Positions 42,630 through 52,104 of a stretch of DNA of 64,000 bases are shown one piece after another (positions within the stretch are counted from its first letter, which is position 1; each line of letters opens with the position of its first letter). Where the stretch lies: NCBI GenBank assembly GCA_003490145.1, contig QULQ01000007.1:124001-188000 (forward strand), written 5' to 3'. The notes beneath the pieces were generated by a model. It was not told the DNA's origin. It was given only the letters and a program-made list of their open reading frames with translations, and made no database searches. Origin of the DNA: Lachnospiraceae bacterium OM04-12BH. GTDB lineage: Bacteria; Bacillota; Clostridia; Lachnospirales; Lachnospiraceae. The translations under genes and the position numbers were made by a program.

Positions 42630-45074
42630 ATGCGGCATCAGGAGCTGATAGAAAAAATGACACTGGAAGAAAAAGCCGCATTTTTGACAGGCAAAAATGA
42701 GTGGGCCTCAAGAGGCTATGCTTATCTTGGAATAGACAGTATTACCTTTGCGGATGGACCAAGCGGCGTTCGGAGACAGTGTGGCGCAGGAGATCATCTT
42801 GGACTGAATCCTTCCCTGCCGGCAACCTGTTTTCCTTCTTCAGCTACCATGGCAGACAGCTGGAATGAAAAGCTGGAAGAGGAAGTAGGAGAGGCACTTG
42901 GACAGGAAGCGGCATTAGCAGATGTCAGTGTACTTCTGGCACCGGGGCTGAACCTGAAACGGAATCCGCTCTGTGGCAGGAATTTTGAGTATTTTTCGGA
43001 GGATCCTTATCTGTCCGGTAAAATGGCGGCAGCCATGATCCGTGGCATCCAGAAAGTGGGCGTCAGCGCCTGTGCCAAGCACTTTGCGGTGAACAGTCAG
43101 GAAGAAAGACGGATGGCGCTGAATGCCGTGCTGGATGAAAGAACACTCAGAGAAATGTACCTGACAGGATTTGAAATTGCAGTGAAGGAAGGAAAGCCGG
43201 GGGCTGTAATGTCAGCCTACAATGAAGTGAACGGCACCTATGCCAATGAAAATCCTTTTCTATTGAAGCAGATCCTCCGGAAGGAGTGGGGATTTGAAGG
43301 GTTCGTGGTCACGGACTGGGGCGGCGGCAATGATTTTACGGAGGGCATCCGGAATGGTTCCAACCTGCAGATGCCGGGCTGTGGCTTTGACAGTGCCAGA
43401 GAGCTGATCAGGGCGCTGAAAGAAGGAAGGATTACAGAGCAGGAAATTGATGAAAGGGTGGATGAACTGCTGACAGCGGCTCTTACCTTTCCGAAGCATT
43501 CTGCAGAAGAGAAACATAAGCTGAAAGGGCAGAAGGAAAGCCTTTATCAGGAGCATCACAGACTGGCAGGCCGGGCGGCAGAAGAAAGCATGGTGCTTCT
43601 GAAAAATGAAGAAAACATTCTGCCCCTGAAAGCAGGAACCAGAGTAGCGCTGATCGGTGATTTTGCTTTTTCTCCAAGATATCAGGGAGCCGGTTCTTCC
43701 TGTGTGAATGCCATTTTAGTAGAAACTGCAGCAGAAGAAATCCGGAAAACAGAGCTGGTTCTTGCAGGTGCAGAGCGTGGATATCTGCGGAGCGGAAAAG
43801 TGGATAAAAAGAGAGAGGCCAGTGCTTTGAAGCTTGCCGGGGAGGCAGATGTTGTACTGTTTTTCCTTGGACTTGGCGAACAGGAGGAAACGGAAGGGAC
43901 GGACAGGAAAAGCATCAATATTCCCCAGAATCAGTTGTCACTCCTCCATAAAATCGCAAGAGTCAATCCGGCAGTGGTGGCAGTGCTCAGCACAGGAAGC
44001 GTAGTAGGTACCTGGTGGAAAAAGGACTGCAGAGCCATCCTGCATACCGGCTTATCCGGAGAAGCAGGTGCAGGTGCTGTGATGAAAATATTGACCGGAT
44101 CGGTTAATCCGAGCGGAAAACTGACAGAGTCCTGGATCTGGAGCTACGAGGATACCCCTTCGTATCCCTGTTATCCGGCGAAGGACAGAACTCTGGAATA
44201 CAGGGAAGGGATCTTCACAGGCTACCGCTATTTTGAAAAAAATCAGATTCCGGTATCGTTCCCCTTTGGATTCGGACTCTCCTATACTACTTTTGCCTAC
44301 AGGGATCTGCAGGTAGCTGACAAGGGAATCAGTCTGAAGGTAAAGAATACAGGAACTGTGGATGGCAGCGAAATCGTGCAGATGTATGTGGCGCTTCCGG
44401 AAAGTAAGGTCAGCAGGCCGGAAAAGGAGCTGAAAGGATTTGTAAAGCTCCATCTGAAAGCCGGGGAAGAAAAGGAAGTCAGGATTCCCTTCGATGATAA
44501 AACCTTCCGGTTCTTCAGTGAAAGAAGCGGAAGCTGGGAGCAGGAAGAAGGAACTTACCAGATCCTTGCAGGAAGCAGCAGCCAGGATATCCGGTTGACC
44601 GGAGAGATTTCTCTGCCTGGGGTACAGATGACGGGAGAGACACTGGCGAAAGCTTGTGAACCGGAAACGCTGCCTGGTGCAAAAGAGCAGACAGACAGCC
44701 GGAAACAGCGAAGGACTCTTGACCGGAATGATCCTCTGTCAGATATGCGCTATGCCAGGAATCCTTTGGCAAGGCTGATCGCGGGAAGCCTTAAGAAGAA
44801 AATTGAGAAGGCGGAAAAAAAGGGAAAACAGCCGGATCTGAATACTCTGTTTCAGTATAATATGCCCTTCCGGGCTATTGCCAAAATGACAGAAGGCATG
44901 GTGGACATGAAAATGGTGGATGGCATTTTGCTGGTGGTAAACGGTAGAACCCTGCAGGGCCTTTCAAAGGTGATAACAGGATTTTTTAAAAACCGCCGTG
45001 CCAACAGAGAATATGAAGAGACGCTGGAGAGACAGGCCGGTGAGGACAATCAGAAGAAAGAAGGTGAGACATGA
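42630..45074 (+). CDS. GH3 family beta-glucosidase
   Basis: An 814-residue cytoplasmic GH3 enzyme with the normal domain order: TIM-barrel (residues about 1-290), alpha/beta sandwich (about 320-540) and fibronectin III-like domain (about 570-645). The nucleophile is Asp229 in FVVTDWGGGNDF; KHF(A)VNSQE and NFEYFSEDP are family blocks that bind the sugar. The C-terminal extension of about 130 residues (FQYNMPFRAIAKM) is common in Lachnospiraceae homologues. AAAGGAGG precedes the ATG. No signal peptide. The natural beta-glycoside is not evident. It is coupled to the GtrA-like gene by a 4-bp overlap. Confidence 0.92.
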   Translation: MRHQELIEKMTLEEKAAFLTGKNEWASRGYAYLGIDSITFADGPSGVRRQCGAGDHLGLNPSLPATCFPSSATMADSWNEKLEEEVGEALGQEAALADVSVLLAPGLNLKRNPLCGRNFEYFSEDPYLSGKMAAAMIRGIQKVGVSACAKHFAVNSQEERRMALNAVLDERTLREMYLTGFEIAVKEGKPGAVMSAYNEVNGTYANENPFLLKQILRKEWGFEGFVVTDWGGGNDFTEGIRNGSNLQMPGCGFDSARELIRALKEGRITEQEIDERVDELLTAALTFPKHSAEEKHKLKGQKESLYQEHHRLAGRAAEESMVLLKNEENILPLKAGTRVALIGDFAFSPRYQGAGSSCVNAILVETAAEEIRKTELVLAGAERGYLRSGKVDKKREASALKLAGEADVVLFFLGLGEQEETEGTDRKSINIPQNQLSLLHKIARVNPAVVAVLSTGSVVGTWWKKDCRAILHTGLSGEAGAGAVMKILTGSVNPSGKLTESWIWSYEDTPSYPCYPAKDRTLEYREGIFTGYRYFEKNQIPVSFPFGFGLSYTTFAYRDLQVADKGISLKVKNTGTVDGSEIVQMYVALPESKVSRPEKELKGFVKLHLKAGEEKEVRIPFDDKTFRFFSERSGSWEQEEGTYQILAGSSSQDIRLTGEISLPGVQMTGETLAKACEPETLPGAKEQTDSRKQRRTLDRNDPLSDMRYARNPLARLIAGSLKKKIEKAEKKGKQPDLNTLFQYNMPFRAIAKMTEGMVDMKMVDGILLVVNGRTLQGLSKVITGFFKNRRANREYEETLERQAGEDNQKKEGET

Positions 45075-45580
45075 AGGGACTGAAACAATGGAAAGAAAGC
45101 CATCCGGATCTTTATGAGTTCATTATCTTTAATATCCTGTCAAACTGCGCAACGGTCACGAATTTTGTAGTGATGTGGATCTGTACAGGGTTTGTGTTCA
45201 AGGGACTGAAAGAAATACCCTTTCAGGCCTGGATTTTTGATTATACAACCAGAGAAAGCCTGATGCTTTGCGGATTTTTAAGTTTCCTTGTGGCAACGGC
45301 AGCAGCCCAGACGGTGAATTTCTTTGTACAGAAAAATCTGGTGTTTCATTCGGATGCGGCTTTTGGAAAAGCAGCCTGGAAATATGCAGTACTGGCAGTA
45401 GTTCTGGTGCTGGTATCTACGGCATTGCCGGCTTACAGTCAGGGGTGGCTGATCGGGCTTGGGATCCCGCAGGGGGTGGTTCCCACACTTGCAAATATTC
45501 TGAATATTCTGGTACAGGTTGTAATCAGCTATCCGACCATGAAATTCTGGGTAATGCAGGGAAAAAGAAAAGCTGAATAA
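45071..45580 (+). CDS. GtrA-like membrane protein
   Basis: A 169-residue protein with four hydrophobic segments and the N-terminal FIIFNILSNCATVTNFVVMW resembling GtrA-family proteins, which are thought to help move lipid-linked sugars across the membrane. FFVQKNLVFHSD near residues 81-92 corresponds to the NFxxxRxWVF-like GtrA signature. It lies between two GH3 genes, an unusual setting for a presumed flippase. Confidence 0.75.
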   Translation: MKGLKQWKESHPDLYEFIIFNILSNCATVTNFVVMWICTGFVFKGLKEIPFQAWIFDYTTRESLMLCGFLSFLVATAAAQTVNFFVQKNLVFHSDAAFGKAAWKYAVLAVVLVLVSTALPAYSQGWLIGLGIPQGVVPTLANILNILVQVVISYPTMKFWVMQGKRKAE

Positions 45581-45625
45581 AAATAGTAAAAAATAAGTTA
45601 GTATATAAGTGATGGAGGAAAAAAC

Positions 45626-48547
45626 ATGGTTAGTTTTAGTGTGGGTGACGTCATAAACGTGCTGAACAGCTGTAAACCACAGTTAATTGCATTAGCGGTT
45701 ATTATTGTTATGGCACTAATTGTGATCATAGCATGCAGTAAGGTTGAAAAAAGAAAAAAGGCATTGATCTGTAAGGAAGCTCTTATTGCGATGGGACTTG
45801 GAATCACGATCGTGATCAATCTGATCTGTACCGGTCCCATGAGAACGCTGCTGAATCTGGTCAGCGGAGACGGAACGATATCGGAAGATTCCATGAACAA
45901 TGCGATTAATGCAAATGTTCAGATGGCTGAGGAAGGCATGGTGTTATTAAAGAACGAGGATAATACACTACCATTAAAGGATACAAAGAAGTTAAATGTA
46001 TTTGGCTGGTCTTCTACTAATCCGGTATACAGTGGAACCGGTGCCGGTTCCATCAATGACAATTATGATAAAGTATCCATTTTAGAGGGACTGAAAAAAG
46101 CAGGATTTGAAGTCAATCAGGAAATTGCAGATTTTTATGTGAACTTTAAGGATACAAGACCAATCATTGATTACTGGGGACAGGACTGGACAGTACCGGA
46201 ACCATCTATGGATGAATATGATCAGGCAGATATTTTTAACAAAGCAAAAGCTTTTTCCGATGTTGCTGTCGTTGTTCTGGCAAGATCCGGAGGAGAAGGA
46301 GCCGATTTGCCAACCAGTTATTATGTAGAAGAAGACACATTCAAAGCAAGTGGCGGCGGCCTGTGGGGTGGTGCTGAAGGACTTAGGATGAGCGAATATG
46401 CGGAAGATCTGGATGAATCCAAGACCTATCTGGAGCCGACAACAAGAGAGTTACAGATGATCGATCGTGTGGCAAAAGAATTTTCAACAGTTATTGTTGT
46501 GATCAACTCTGCCAATACAATGGAACTTGGCGTACTGGATCAGTATGATTCTGTGAAGGCAGCCATTTACACACCCGGAGCAGGACAGGCAGGTTTTACC
46601 GCTCTTGGAAAAATCTTAAACGGAGAAGTGAATCCTTCCGGTAAGACAGCAGATACTTTTGTTTATGATCTGACAAAGACACCATACTTTAATAATATCG
46701 GACTTTTTACATATGAGAACATGAAGCAGTATGGTCACATTGATGATCTTGGCCTTGTGGATATGTATCCTTCCTTCGTTAATTATGTGGAAAACATATA
46801 TGTAGGTTACAAATATTATGAAACAGCCGCAATGGAAAACTTCATAGATTATGATAGCACAGTACAGTATCCGTTTGGTTACGGACTGAGTTATACAACA
46901 TTTTCACAGAAAATGGGAGATATTTCTGAAGAAAATGGTATAGTATCATTTGAAGTTACAGTACAGAATACAGGAGACGTTGCAGGCAAAGATGTAGTAG
47001 AGGTATTTTTTGACCCGCCATATACCAATGGAGGTATCGAGAAGGCTTCTGCAAATCTTGTGGAATTTGCAAAAACAGATATGTTAAAGCCGGGAGAGTC
47101 ACAGGTACTTACCATTTCATTTGCTGTTGAAGATATGGCATCCTTTGATGCAAAGGTAAATAAGTGCTATGTTCTGGAAAGCGGAGATTACACCATTTCC
47201 ATTAATGCAGATTCACACAATGTGATAGATTCCAGAGTCTATACGGTGCAGAATGATACCATATATAGTGAAGACAATGCACGTTCCTCTGATCAGACAG
47301 CAGCAGTAACACAACTGGAGTTTGCAGAGGGAAATGCAGAATATCTGTCCAGAGCAGATGGATTTGCCAATTATGAAAAAGCAACAGCAGCTCCGTCAGA
47401 CTATATGCTTCCTGAACAGGAAAAAGAGGCATTTTTAAATAACTCCAATTATGATCCCAGGGATTATAATGATGAAAATGATGAGATGCCGGTAACAGGA
47501 GCCAAAAACGGAATCGTACTGGAAGATTTGAAAAATGTTGATTATGATGATGAAAAATGGGAACAGCTTCTGGATGAACTTACCGTAGACGAGATGAATA
47601 CACTGATTGCTACAGGTGGATACCAGACAGCAGCAATCGAAAGCATTGAAAAATCATCTACTGTTGACTGTGATGGGGCAGCCGCAATTAATAATAACTT
47701 TACAGGACAGGGATCCATCGGATTCCCATCAGAAGTAATGCTGGCATGTACATGGAATAAGGAACTGGCTGCAACCTTTGGCGATAGCATCGGAGAGATG
47801 GCAGACGAAATGGGTGTTACAGGCTGGTATGCACCATCTATGAATATGCACCGTACCGCATTTGGCGGCAGAAATTTTGAGTATTATTCCGAAGATGGCG
47901 TTCTTGCCGGAAAAATGGCTGCCAAAGCAGTAGAAGCAGCTAAAAAACATGGCATATATGCTTACATAAAACACTTTGCGTTAAATGATCAGGAAACAAA
48001 CAGATATGGACAGCTCTGTACATGGAGTACCGAGCAGGCGATCCGAGAAATTTATCTGAAACCATTTGAATTAGCAGTAAAAGATGGTGGTGCGGATGCG
48101 GTTATGAGTTCTTATAATCATATTGGAACATTACCGGGATGCGCCTGTGCTCCTCTGGATCAGACAATTCTCCGTGATGAATGGGGGTTCAGAGGAATGG
48201 TTCTGACAGATTATTTTGTAGACTTCGGATTCATGGATTCAGACAGAGCAATCCGTAATGGTGTAGATATTATGCTAGCTGATTATGATACAGGAACAAA
48301 TTATCTGACAGATACCACGTCAGCAACAGCTGTAAAGGCAATGCGCCAGGCAACCAAGAATATTCTGTATACGGTTGTCAATTCAAGGGTATATGAAGAC
48401 CATACCTTTGACAGAGGACTGGACACATGGCAGAAGGTACTGATCGGAGTTGATGCACTGGTACTGATCTTACTTGCAGTGGCTGAAATCAGAACAGTTC
48501 AGAAGTACAGGAAAAGCAATCTGCAAAATGAGGCAGAACAGAAATAA
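45626..48547 (+). CDS. Circularly permuted, membrane-anchored GH3 glycosidase
   Basis: A 973-residue GH3 protein with reordered domains: two N-terminal membrane helices (about 18-37 and 50-70), then the GH3 alpha/beta-sandwich (MAEEGMVLLKNEDNTLPL from residue 100), a fibronectin III-like domain (VQNTGDVAGKDVVEVFF), and only then the TIM barrel (about 645-930) with NFEYYSEDG, IKHFALNDQE and the nucleophile Asp862 in MVLTDYFVD. A third helix follows (about 938-958, VLIGVDALVLILLAVAEI). Permuted GH3 enzymes are known from Ruminococcus and Butyrivibrio; the membrane anchors at both ends suggest an extracytoplasmic, cell-bound activity. GGAGG precedes the ATG. Confidence 0.88.
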   Translation: MVSFSVGDVINVLNSCKPQLIALAVIIVMALIVIIACSKVEKRKKALICKEALIAMGLGITIVINLICTGPMRTLLNLVSGDGTISEDSMNNAINANVQMAEEGMVLLKNEDNTLPLKDTKKLNVFGWSSTNPVYSGTGAGSINDNYDKVSILEGLKKAGFEVNQEIADFYVNFKDTRPIIDYWGQDWTVPEPSMDEYDQADIFNKAKAFSDVAVVVLARSGGEGADLPTSYYVEEDTFKASGGGLWGGAEGLRMSEYAEDLDESKTYLEPTTRELQMIDRVAKEFSTVIVVINSANTMELGVLDQYDSVKAAIYTPGAGQAGFTALGKILNGEVNPSGKTADTFVYDLTKTPYFNNIGLFTYENMKQYGHIDDLGLVDMYPSFVNYVENIYVGYKYYETAAMENFIDYDSTVQYPFGYGLSYTTFSQKMGDISEENGIVSFEVTVQNTGDVAGKDVVEVFFDPPYTNGGIEKASANLVEFAKTDMLKPGESQVLTISFAVEDMASFDAKVNKCYVLESGDYTISINADSHNVIDSRVYTVQNDTIYSEDNARSSDQTAAVTQLEFAEGNAEYLSRADGFANYEKATAAPSDYMLPEQEKEAFLNNSNYDPRDYNDENDEMPVTGAKNGIVLEDLKNVDYDDEKWEQLLDELTVDEMNTLIATGGYQTAAIESIEKSSTVDCDGAAAINNNFTGQGSIGFPSEVMLACTWNKELAATFGDSIGEMADEMGVTGWYAPSMNMHRTAFGGRNFEYYSEDGVLAGKMAAKAVEAAKKHGIYAYIKHFALNDQETNRYGQLCTWSTEQAIREIYLKPFELAVKDGGADAVMSSYNHIGTLPGCACAPLDQTILRDEWGFRGMVLTDYFVDFGFMDSDRAIRNGVDIMLADYDTGTNYLTDTTSATAVKAMRQATKNILYTVVNSRVYEDHTFDRGLDTWQKVLIGVDALVLILLAVAEIRTVQKYRKSNLQNEAEQK

Positions 48548-48575
48548 ATAAAAGAAATAAACCATGGTAGTAAAG

Positions 48576-48619
48576 TGTGGTTCTGTAAATAGAAATATAT
48601 TTGCAGAGCCACATTTTTT
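48576..48619 (+). terminator. Terminator of the GH3 operon
   Basis: A 15-bp stem (TGTGGTTCTGTAAAT with ATTTGCAGAGCCACA, two G-U pairs), an 8-nt loop and six T. Confidence 0.9.
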
Positions 48620-49013
48620 ATGGAATAGGAAATTATTCCATAATGTTCCAATGACACAAAAAAGCCCTCTTGGCAGGATCACACTGCAGTGGAAGGACAG
48701 ACGTTGCGTAAAGTGACTCGCCGCAGACGGAGAATCTGGTTTCTTACAAAAATATGGGGAAATGGCGGAAACGAAATACCGATCACAAAACGATACAAAA
48801 CAACTTGACATACATTTCATATACTGATACGATAAAAATGTAACAGAAATTCATGTGAAAATCTGATGAATCTGAATCTTTGGGATCTGAACCAGGCAGA
48901 GGCATCTTCTGGCGTATCGCCTGCATTTTCACACAGACAAATTATGTAGGCGGAAGAAGACAGAAGAGAAGGGGATACCTGTACTTTCTGTACCGCCAGA
49001 GGAGGTAAGAGGT
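48620..49013. other. Gene-free stretch before the second Rpn gene
   Basis: Contains repeat element B (48676-48748) and an AT-rich leader; TTGACA at 48804-48809 with TGATAC at 48826-48831 (16 bp apart) is a possible promoter for the Rpn gene. No coding region with a ribosome site is apparent. Confidence 0.5.
48676..48748 (+). repeat. Repeat element B, shared with 14566-14650
   Basis: The block from GGATCACACTGC to GACGGAGAATC aligns without gaps to 14566-14626 at 45 of 61 positions and, like that copy, is followed by TTTCTTAC. This copy lacks the compact AATCCTGC hairpin seen in element A. Confidence 0.7.
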
Positions 49014-49946
49014 ATGGGTAAAACCCAAAAGACACTGGAAGAAATGGATGTCATGGATGATTTCCTGGTGAATGCGGCCGCACTGGATCAGGAGCTTGGA
49101 GAGGAGTTCTGCAGGCTTATTCTGGAAACCCTGCTGCAAAGGCAGATCGGAAAGATCCATATCACAGCACAGAAGACACTGCAGGGAATCCTTCCCGAGA
49201 AACGGGGGATCCGGATGGATGTGGAGATTCTGGAAGGGGAAGATCAGGAATCAGGCGTGAATATTTATGATCTGGAGCCCCATCTGAGAAAGGATATGAA
49301 TGTGCCAAAGCACAACCGGTTTTATCAGGCAGTGATCGACAGCAGACAGCTTGCCAGTGGGGATCGGGAGTTTGATAAGCTGCCCAATCTCTATATTGTG
49401 ACGATCCTGAATTATGATATTTTCGGAAAAGGATACATGAAGTACTGCGTACATAATCATTGTGAAGAAGTGCCGGAGGTCGATTATGAAGACGGGCTGA
49501 CCTTTTTGTATTTTAATACCGGGGGAACCCGTGGAGGAAATGAAGCGATCCACGCACTGCTTACTTATCTGCAGGACAGCCGGAAGGAGAATGTGGTAGA
49601 TGAAGCTACAGACCGTCTGCACAGACTGATAACGAAGGTGAAAGAGAAGCCGGAGGTGAGACTGGAATATATGAAATTTGATGATATCATTTACTGGGAA
49701 AAGAAGGACAGCTATAAGGAAGGCAGAGAAAGTGCCTATAGGGAGATGATCATAACCCTTTTGCAGGCACATGGGGAGGTACCCTCAGACCTTAGAGATA
49801 AAATCAATGCGATCGAAGATACCGGCATACTGGAGAGGCTGGTAAGGCAGGCTGCCAGTGTGTCCAGCACGGAGGCATTTGAAGCAGCTTTGAAGAAGGA
49901 ATGGAACTGCATGGCAGGAAATGGAGACGTGGAAGATGCGAACTGA
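49014..49946 (+). CDS. Rpn-family nuclease/putative transposase, second copy
   Basis: A 310-residue protein of the Rpn/PD-(D/E)XK family. The segment RGIRMDVEILEGEDQESG near residues 64-81 carries the first acidic motif, but where most members have an ExQ triad end, this one reads NIYDLEPHLRKDM, so the catalytic glutamine is not evident. PKHNRFYQAVIDSRQLASG is strongly family-typical. AGGAGG precedes the ATG. It does not share the heptad tail of the copy at 14653. Activity is uncertain. Confidence 0.85.
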   Translation: MGKTQKTLEEMDVMDDFLVNAAALDQELGEEFCRLILETLLQRQIGKIHITAQKTLQGILPEKRGIRMDVEILEGEDQESGVNIYDLEPHLRKDMNVPKHNRFYQAVIDSRQLASGDREFDKLPNLYIVTILNYDIFGKGYMKYCVHNHCEEVPEVDYEDGLTFLYFNTGGTRGGNEAIHALLTYLQDSRKENVVDEATDRLHRLITKVKEKPEVRLEYMKFDDIIYWEKKDSYKEGRESAYREMIITLLQAHGEVPSDLRDKINAIEDTGILERLVRQAASVSSTEAFEAALKKEWNCMAGNGDVEDAN

Positions 49947-50003
49947 GAATCTGGATAGGAATGCACCCACGCATGCGCGGCGTGAGTCGGAAGGAAAAAA
50001 CTC

Positions 50004-50032
50004 TTGCATTTTAACAGTTAGTGTGCTAATCT
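50004..50032 (+). promoter_or_regulatory. Promoter for the FMN riboswitch-ribU transcript
   Basis: TTGCAT at 50004-50009 and TAATCT at 50027-50032 with a 17-bp spacer and a TG extended -10. Confidence 0.65.
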
Positions 50033-50054
50033 AGCATCGGATAAAAAATAGAAA

Positions 50055-50205
50055 AGTTCTTCGGGGTTGGGTGAAATTCCCTACCGGCGGTATAGTCCGC
50101 GACCCGTATGTGCTGAAAATGGCGGAGAATAAGCCAGCAGGAAGCACAGCGGCTGATTTGGTGCGATTCCAAAACCGACAGTACAGTCTGGATGAGAGAA
50201 GAAAA
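50055..50205 (+). ncRNA. FMN riboswitch (RFN element)
   Basis: The RFN signatures are present in order: TTCTTCGGGGTTGGGTGAAA, TTCCCTACCGGCGGT, AAGCC-AGC and GCGA-type blocks, and the end CCGACAGTACAGTCTGGATG followed by GAGAGAAGA, which pairs back to the TCTTC start. FMN binding would favour the terminator at 50261 and shut off ribU. Confidence 0.96.
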
Positions 50206-50260
50206 GAGCAGTCAGGTTTAAGCAAAGAGCCTGATGTTCTCTATGAGCAGAAAAGCAAGT

Positions 50261-50291
50261 AAACCCCGGATGAGAATCATCCGGGGTTTTT
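50261..50291 (+). terminator. Terminator of the FMN riboswitch
   Basis: CCCCGGATGA and TCATCCGGGG around GAA, preceded by AAA and followed by TTTTT. Confidence 0.92.
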
Positions 50292-50365
50292 GATTGTTCT
50301 GCCAAAGAAGAACCTTTCTGAAATGGCATATGCCAGCCGGACAGGCAGAAAGAGAGGAAAATGAA

Positions 50366-51139
50366 ATGAATAATGGTTTATGGACAAGTGTAAAGGACAA
50401 TGTAGTATTTGTTCTGGTTTCAGTAGGAATTGCAGCAGCGCTGATGTTGATCGCCTATGCGGCCGAAAAGGCGATCAAGAAAAGAAATCATGATACCGAG
50501 AGGGTTTTAAGTACAAGAAAGATTGCCATGATCGGTGTGTTTTCAGCAATCGCAGCCGTACTGATGCTGTTTGAGTTCCCCCTTCCCTTTGCCCCTTCTT
50601 TTTATGAGCTGGATTTCAGCGAGATCCCTGCACTGGTAGGTACCTTTGCCTTTGGCCCGGTAGCCGGAGTCATGATCGAATTCGTGAAGATCCTGTTAAA
50701 GCTTCTGATGAAGGGAACCAGTACTGCATTTGTAGGGGATCTTGCCAATTTTGTGGTAGGCTGCAGCTTCATCCTGCCCGCATCCATCATTTATCTGTTT
50801 AAGAAAACAAGAAAAACCGCACTGATTGGTTCTGTTACAGGAACATTGATCATGACCGTATTTGGTACCGCATTTAATGCGATCTACCTGCTCCCTGCAT
50901 TTTCAAAGCTTTATGGACTCCCGCTGGATGCCATTGTGCAGATGGGAAATGCGGTAAACGAAAATATCAACAGCATTGTAACCCTGGTTGTCTTTGCGGT
51001 AGCGCCTATGAACCTGTTAAAGGGCGGCAGTGTTTCACTGGTAACCATGCTGATCTACAAGAAGCTCAGCCCGATCCTGAAATCAGCAGCCATTTCCGGA
51101 AAAACAGAGCATGTAAAACAGGTAGAGACTGTGAAATAA
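50366..51139 (+). CDS. ribU: Riboflavin ECF transporter substrate-binding subunit RibU
   Basis: A 257-residue membrane protein of the RibU family, the riboflavin-specific S component of an ECF transporter; the shared energy-coupling module is elsewhere. After an extra N-terminal helix (about 10-33), the core begins at RKIAMIGVFSAIAAVLMLFEFPLPF, with the binding motif FYELDFSEIPALVGTFAFGP near residues 72-91. The FMN riboswitch directly upstream supports riboflavin or FMN as ligand. AGAGAGG precedes the ATG at 50366; the frame is open further up without a ribosome site. Confidence 0.95.
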   Translation: MNNGLWTSVKDNVVFVLVSVGIAAALMLIAYAAEKAIKKRNHDTERVLSTRKIAMIGVFSAIAAVLMLFEFPLPFAPSFYELDFSEIPALVGTFAFGPVAGVMIEFVKILLKLLMKGTSTAFVGDLANFVVGCSFILPASIIYLFKKTRKTALIGSVTGTLIMTVFGTAFNAIYLLPAFSKLYGLPLDAIVQMGNAVNENINSIVTLVVFAVAPMNLLKGGSVSLVTMLIYKKLSPILKSAAISGKTEHVKQVETVK

Positions 51140-51182
51140 ATGAGTATATACAGACACTGGTCAAGGAATACCGGTGATTATG

Positions 51183-51213
51183 AAAACGTCCATGCAGATG
51201 CGTGGGCGTTTTT
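51183..51213 (+). terminator. ribU terminator
   Basis: AAAACGTCCA pairs with TGGGCGTTTT (one G-U), with a further run of T after the stem. Confidence 0.8.
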
Positions 51214-51322
51214 CTTTAAGATAAAATTAAGGATATAATCCTGTTTTTGAAGAAAAAGCTCTGATATAATTCGTTATATTGTACAGAAAAGGAAAATACA
51301 ATGAAAAATGGGAATTTTCCTC

Positions 51323-51349
51323 TTGACAAAACTGTATTAATGATATAAT
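51323..51349 (+). promoter_or_regulatory. Probable promoter for the MacAB-type operon
   Basis: TTGACA at 51323-51328 and TATAAT at 51344-51349; the 15-bp spacer is short, so use of an overlapping -10 (TAATAC two bases further) is possible. Confidence 0.55.
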
Positions 51350-51389
51350 ACAATAATACATAGAGAAAAGGAAAGGGACAGGGAAAAGG

Positions 51390-52088
51390 ATGGATGAACT
51401 GATAGAAATCCGGAACATGTGTAAGATTTATAATCCAGGTGAGAATGAAGTACGGGCTCTGGATCATGTGGATCTGCAGATCGACCGTCACGAGTTTGTG
51501 GCGATCATCGGACAGTCAGGATCCGGTAAGTCGACACTGATGAATATGCTCGGCTGTCTGGATGTCCCCACATCAGGTACCTATTATCTGAATGGGCAGG
51601 ATGTGTCACATCTGACAGATGATGAGCTTTCTGATATCAGAAACAGAGAGATCGGTTTTATTTTTCAGGGCTTTAACCTGATCGCCAATATGACGGCTCT
51701 TGAAAATGTAGAGCTGCCGCTGATCTACAGGGGTGTTCCGAAGAAAGAACGGGAAGAGCTGTCAAGAACTGCGCTGAAAAAGGTGGGACTTGAGAAGCGG
51801 ATGGATCATAAGCCTTCTGAAATGTCCGGTGGACAGCAGCAGAGAGTAGCCATAGCAAGGGCGATCGCCCAGGCACCGCCTGTGATCCTGGCAGATGAGC
51901 CCACAGGAAATCTGGATTCCGGCTCCACGAAGGAGATCATGGGAATCCTGAAGGAGCTGCATAAGGAAGGCAGAACCGTGATCCTGATCACTCATGATAA
52001 TGAGATCGCAGCAAGGGCGAAGAGGATCATAAGGATCATGGATGGAAAGATTGTGGCGGATATTAATAATGATGCAGCATTGGCATAG
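51390..52088 (+). CDS. MacB/LolD-type ABC transporter ATPase
   Basis: A 232-residue ATPase with Walker A GQSGSGKS (near 41-48), Q-loop in [20 protein letters not shown], signature MSGGQQQR and Walker [14 protein letters not shown]. This is the MacB/FtsE/LolD subfamily. First gene of a three-gene efflux or mechanotransmission system with an adaptor and a permease. Substrates of such Gram-positive systems are often antimicrobial peptides or unknown. Confidence 0.94.
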   Translation: MDELIEIRNMCKIYNPGENEVRALDHVDLQIDRHEFVAIIGQSGSGKSTLMNMLGCLDVPTSGTYYLNGQDVSHLTDDELSDIRNREIGFIFQGFNLIANMTALENVELPLIYRGVPKKEREELSRTALKKVGLEKRMDHKPSEMSGGQQQRVAIARAIAQAPPVILADEPTGNLDSGSTKEIMGILKELHKEGRTVILITHDNEIAARAKRIIRIMDGKIVADINNDAALA

Positions 52089-52104
52089 AATTCTGGAGGA
52101 GAAG

